This document shows positions 5,608 to 7,572 of a DNA stretch of 7,572 nt, piece by piece; the stretch's first letter is position 1, and each line of letters opens with the position of its first letter. Position numbers and translations under genes: made by a program. The DNA is from Streptomyces sp. NRRL F-5123 (GTDB taxonomy: Bacteria > Actinomycetota > Actinomycetes > Streptomycetales > Streptomycetaceae), in contig NZ_JOHY01000110.1 of the NCBI RefSeq assembly GCF_000721495.1, forward strand, positions 1 through 7,572. The letters are read 5' to 3'. A model generated the notes under the pieces. The model saw only the letters and a program-made list of their open reading frames with translations, was not told where the DNA came from and did no database searches.

Positions 5608-6198
5608 ATGCCACGCAGCGGAGCAGAAGCGCGCCGCCGCCTCCAGCAGGCGGCCCTGGAGCTGTACCAGGAACGCGGGTTCGACCGGACCACCACGGCC
5701 GAGATCGCCGCCCGCGCCGGCCTCAACGAGCGCACTTACTTCCGCCACTTCGCCGACAAGCGCGAGGTCCTCTTCGACGGCCAGGCCGAGCTGCGCGACA
5801 CCCTCGTCCACGAGGTCGCCACCGCCCCCGACGGCCCGCCGCTCGAACTGCTGCTGCACGCCTTCCTCAGGGCCAAGCACATCCTGGAGGAGAACCGCGA
5901 CTTCTCCGAGCCGCGCTGCGCGGTCATCGCCGCCACCCCCGCGCTGCGCGAACGGGAGCTGGCCAAGGCCGCGACCCTCACCGCGGCGGTCGCCGGGGCC
6001 CTGCGCCTGCGCGGCGTGCCGGACCGGCTCGCCGCGCTCGCCGCCCAGTCCGGCTGGGCCGCCTTCCAGCAGGCCGCCGAGGAATGGATCGAGGACCCGG
6101 GGCAGAGCCTGGGCGCGTACCTCCGCAGCGCCTTCGACGACCTGTGCACCCTCTCCGCGGCCGCCGCCCCGCAGGACCGGGATCGCGCCGGGGGCTGA
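5608..6198 (+). CDS. TetR-family transcriptional repressor
   Basis: This is a 196-residue DNA-binding regulator. The N-terminal TetR helix-turn-helix domain is clear: RRRLQQAALELYQERGFDRT (9-28) leads to TTAEIAARAGLNERTYFRHF (29-48), the recognition-helix region, and then ADKREVLFD. The C-terminal part (about 60-190) is all-helical with a typical ligand-binding/dimerisation make-up, ending in an acidic QSLGAYLRSAFDDLC helix and a disordered tail. The ATG at 5608 is preferred over the one at 5575 because it puts the HTH at the usual distance from the start and leaves the fifth operator (5576-5590) outside the gene. The ribosome site is weak (TGGGCGA, directly upstream), so low expression is plausible. 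It is divergent from the oxidoreductase gene and likely represses both it and itself through the five-site array, released by an unknown ligand. Confidence 0.92.
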   Translation: MPRSGAEARRRLQQAALELYQERGFDRTTTAEIAARAGLNERTYFRHFADKREVLFDGQAELRDTLVHEVATAPDGPPLELLLHAFLRAKHILEENRDFSEPRCAVIAATPALRERELAKAATLTAAVAGALRLRGVPDRLAALAAQSGWAAFQQAAEEWIEDPGQSLGAYLRSAFDDLCTLSAAAAPQDRDRAGG

Positions 6199-6217
6199 CC
6201 GGCGGCCGGCCGGTCAG
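6195..6217. terminator. Bidirectional hairpin spanning both stop codons of convergent genes
   Basis: Perfect 9-bp arms CTGACCGGC (6195-6203) and GCCGGTCAG (6209-6217) surround a 5-base loop. The left arm contains the TetR stop (6196-6198) and the right arm the condensation-protein stop (6214-6216 on the opposite strand). With only 15 bases between the two genes this is the only place for a shared terminator, and its symmetry lets it work on both transcripts. Confidence 0.6.
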
Positions 6218-7461
6218 GCACCCGCCTCCGCGACCAGCAGGGACTCCAGTCCGAGCAGGAACCGCTCGATGTCCGGACGCGGCAGGTAGGCGGTGTCGGC
6301 CGTGACCGAGACCTCCAGATTCCCGCTGACGTGCACGCAGAAACGGCAGTTGAGCCGGTCCTGGCCCAGCGGCCACGACAGCCTGCTGGCCGGCAGCGCC
6401 GCACGGATCTCCGCCGGCGCGCACGGCGCGGGGTCCGGCCGGGCCGGCCGCTGGTCGTTGAAGCAGCACAGCGGCTGCGCCCAGCCGCCGCGCGCCCGGT
6501 CCACCGGGTCGTGGAAGGCACTGCGGTACGCCCGCAGCGCCGCCGGATCCGCGGCCCGCAGCAGCTCCCCGAACGGCCGGCCCACCCCGTCCAGAGCGAA
6601 GACCCCCTCCTGCGAGACCATGCCGACGATCCGCGCGGTGTCCCGGCGGAAGCGGTTGCTCGCGATCGGCAGCACCGCGCACCGCTCCCGCTCCGTCGAC
6701 CGGCCCACCAGAGCCGCCGTCGCCGCCAGCAGCACGGTGGAGGTCGACGTACGGTGCCGGGCGGCGACCGCCCGTACCGCGAGATCCATCGCCGGGGAGG
6801 CCAACAGGGCCCGCCGCACACGCGGCCGCTCGCCCGCGCCCGCCCACCGGTCGAACATCACCTCGTGCGGCACCTTCTCCCACAAACGCGCCGCCCGCCC
6901 CGCCGCCCGGCGGCCCTCCGGTCCCGCCTGCCAGCGCGCGAGGTCGAGCGGGCGCGGCGCGGGAGTCCCGGCCAGTACGCCGCCACCGCGCAGGAGCAGC
7001 AGCCGCAGGTCCCGTACGGCCACGTCGGCGCCGAGCCCGTCCGCCGCCACATGGCAGAAGGCGAGCACCACATGGCCCACCCGCGGGCCGTCCGTGACCA
7101 GCGCGACGCGCAGCGGCCACTCGGCCTCGTAGTCGAAGGGCCGCGCGACGAGCCCGGCGAGCACCGCCTCGGGGTCGCCGGAGCAACGCTCCACGGTCAA
7201 CTCCCCGCGTGCCGCCAGCCGCTGCCGCGGGCGCGGGCCCGCGAGATCCAGCCGCGTGCGCAGCGCGCCGTGCGCGGAGACCAGCCCGCCCAGCGCGGCA
7301 CGGACCTCGGCGGACGTCCGCACCCCCGGCACCTTCAGGATCCGCCCGAAGTTGAAGTAGTGGTCGTCCGGCACGGTCCGCTCGATCGCGTCCCAGATCG
7401 CCAGCTGCCCCCAGGTGAGCGGCCCGATCCCCGCGTCCGACGCGGCGAAGGGGGCGTTCAT
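6214..7461 (-). CDS. Stand-alone NRPS-type condensation-domain protein
   Basis: At 415 residues this has the size of one condensation (C) domain and nothing else. The motifs occur in the usual order: C1 as LTWGQLAIW (15-23), C2 as HGALRTR (64-70), the active-site C3 motif as CHVAADG (136-142) in place of HHxxxDG, C4 as PLDLARWQ, C5 as IVGMVSQEGVF, and a C7-like WAQPLCCFNDQR. The second, catalytic His (137) and the structural Asp (141) are kept; the first His is Cys. Such proteins join two acyl or aminoacyl units, or transfer a chain from a carrier protein to an amine or alcohol, in the cytoplasm. The start ATG (7459-7461) shares one base with the upstream stop (TGATG), so translation is coupled to the modular synthase before it, the likely source of the carrier-bound substrate. 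It could alternatively have become a non-catalytic or acyltransferase-like (PapA/WS-type) member. Confidence 0.85.
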   Translation of the reverse strand: MNAPFAASDAGIGPLTWGQLAIWDAIERTVPDDHYFNFGRILKVPGVRTSAEVRAALGGLVSAHGALRTRLDLAGPRPRQRLAARGELTVERCSGDPEAVLAGLVARPFDYEAEWPLRVALVTDGPRVGHVVLAFCHVAADGLGADVAVRDLRLLLLRGGGVLAGTPAPRPLDLARWQAGPEGRRAAGRAARLWEKVPHEVMFDRWAGAGERPRVRRALLASPAMDLAVRAVAARHRTSTSTVLLAATAALVGRSTERERCAVLPIASNRFRRDTARIVGMVSQEGVFALDGVGRPFGELLRAADPAALRAYRSAFHDPVDRARGGWAQPLCCFNDQRPARPDPAPCAPAEIRAALPASRLSWPLGQDRLNCRFCVHVSGNLEVSVTADTAYLPRPDIERFLLGLESLLVAEAGA

Positions 7462-7572
7462 CAGTCTTCCGCCAGCAGTTGGTCGGCTTCGGCGTCGGTG
7501 AGCTGGTCGAGTTCTTGGAGGAGTGTGTTTTCGAGGGCTTGGGCGACGGCTTCGACGGTGCGGTGGTCGAAG
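7461..7572 (-). CDS. C-terminus of a modular synthase, probably a PKS/NRPS carrier-protein end (partial)
   Basis: The - strand frame is open from the window edge to a TGA at 7461-7463 and gives the last 36 residues. They begin F-D-H-R-T-V-E-A-V-A-Q-A-L, which resembles the FDHPTV stretch entering the last helix of an acyl or peptidyl carrier domain in modular PKS/NRPS proteins. An acidic, helical tail follows (LQELDQLTDAEADQLLAED), like the short docking-type ends of such enzymes. The 4'-phosphopantetheine serine lies outside the window. Codon choice differs from the other genes here: all five Glu codons are GAA and three of four Gln codons are CAA. The gene is coupled to the condensation protein by TGATG. 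PKS versus NRPS cannot be decided from this fragment. Confidence 0.6.
   Translation of the reverse strand, partial: FDHRTVEAVAQALENTLLQELDQLTDAEADQLLAED

Overview
The window is very GC-rich, its coding frames have G or C at nearly every third codon position, and its protein families (AraC and TetR regulators, a Cys-rich lipoprotein, a secreted hypothetical family, modular-synthase parts) are typical of Streptomyces or a close actinomycete. It looks like ordinary accessory chromosome running into the edge of a biosynthetic gene cluster at the right end. No tRNA, rRNA, CRISPR array, insertion sequence or integrase was seen, and there is no gene-free stretch longer than about 300 bases.

Left part (1-1490): the C-terminus of an unidentified + strand gene (stop at 158-160), a small predicted membrane protein (240-530, +), and, convergent to it, a two-domain protein joining a Cupin_5/DUF985-type sugar-epimerase-like cupin to a SRPBCC (polyketide cyclase/dehydrase-like) domain (600-1490, -).

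Middle (1729-4484, +): a decayed locus comes first. An AraC-family regulator has a Tyr-to-ochre nonsense codon at 1903-1905 and loses its DNA-binding domain after about 2454. It then runs in frame into the C-terminal part of a secreted actinobacterial hypothetical protein, which itself carries two mutually compensating frameshifts (about 2854 and 2991). A small intact hypothetical gene (3222-3527) and a four-cysteine lipoprotein (3612-4484) follow.

Right-middle (4549-6198): an atypical SDR/NAD(P)-binding oxidoreductase (-) and a TetR-family repressor (+) are transcribed divergently. Their roughly 150-base shared intergenic region holds five tandem near-palindromic 15-bp sites, centred 23-25 bp apart and lying over a good promoter for the oxidoreductase. 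This array is the most striking regulatory structure in the window and almost certainly represents the repressor's operators.

Right end (6214-7572, -): a stand-alone NRPS-type condensation-domain protein is coupled by a TGATG overlap to the C-terminus of a large modular synthase (PKS/NRPS carrier-protein end). The codon use of that synthase differs visibly from the rest of the window. Strong hairpins sit in both convergent gaps on this side (4533-4564 and 6195-6217), so the oxidoreductase/TetR pair is an insulated unit beside the cluster edge.
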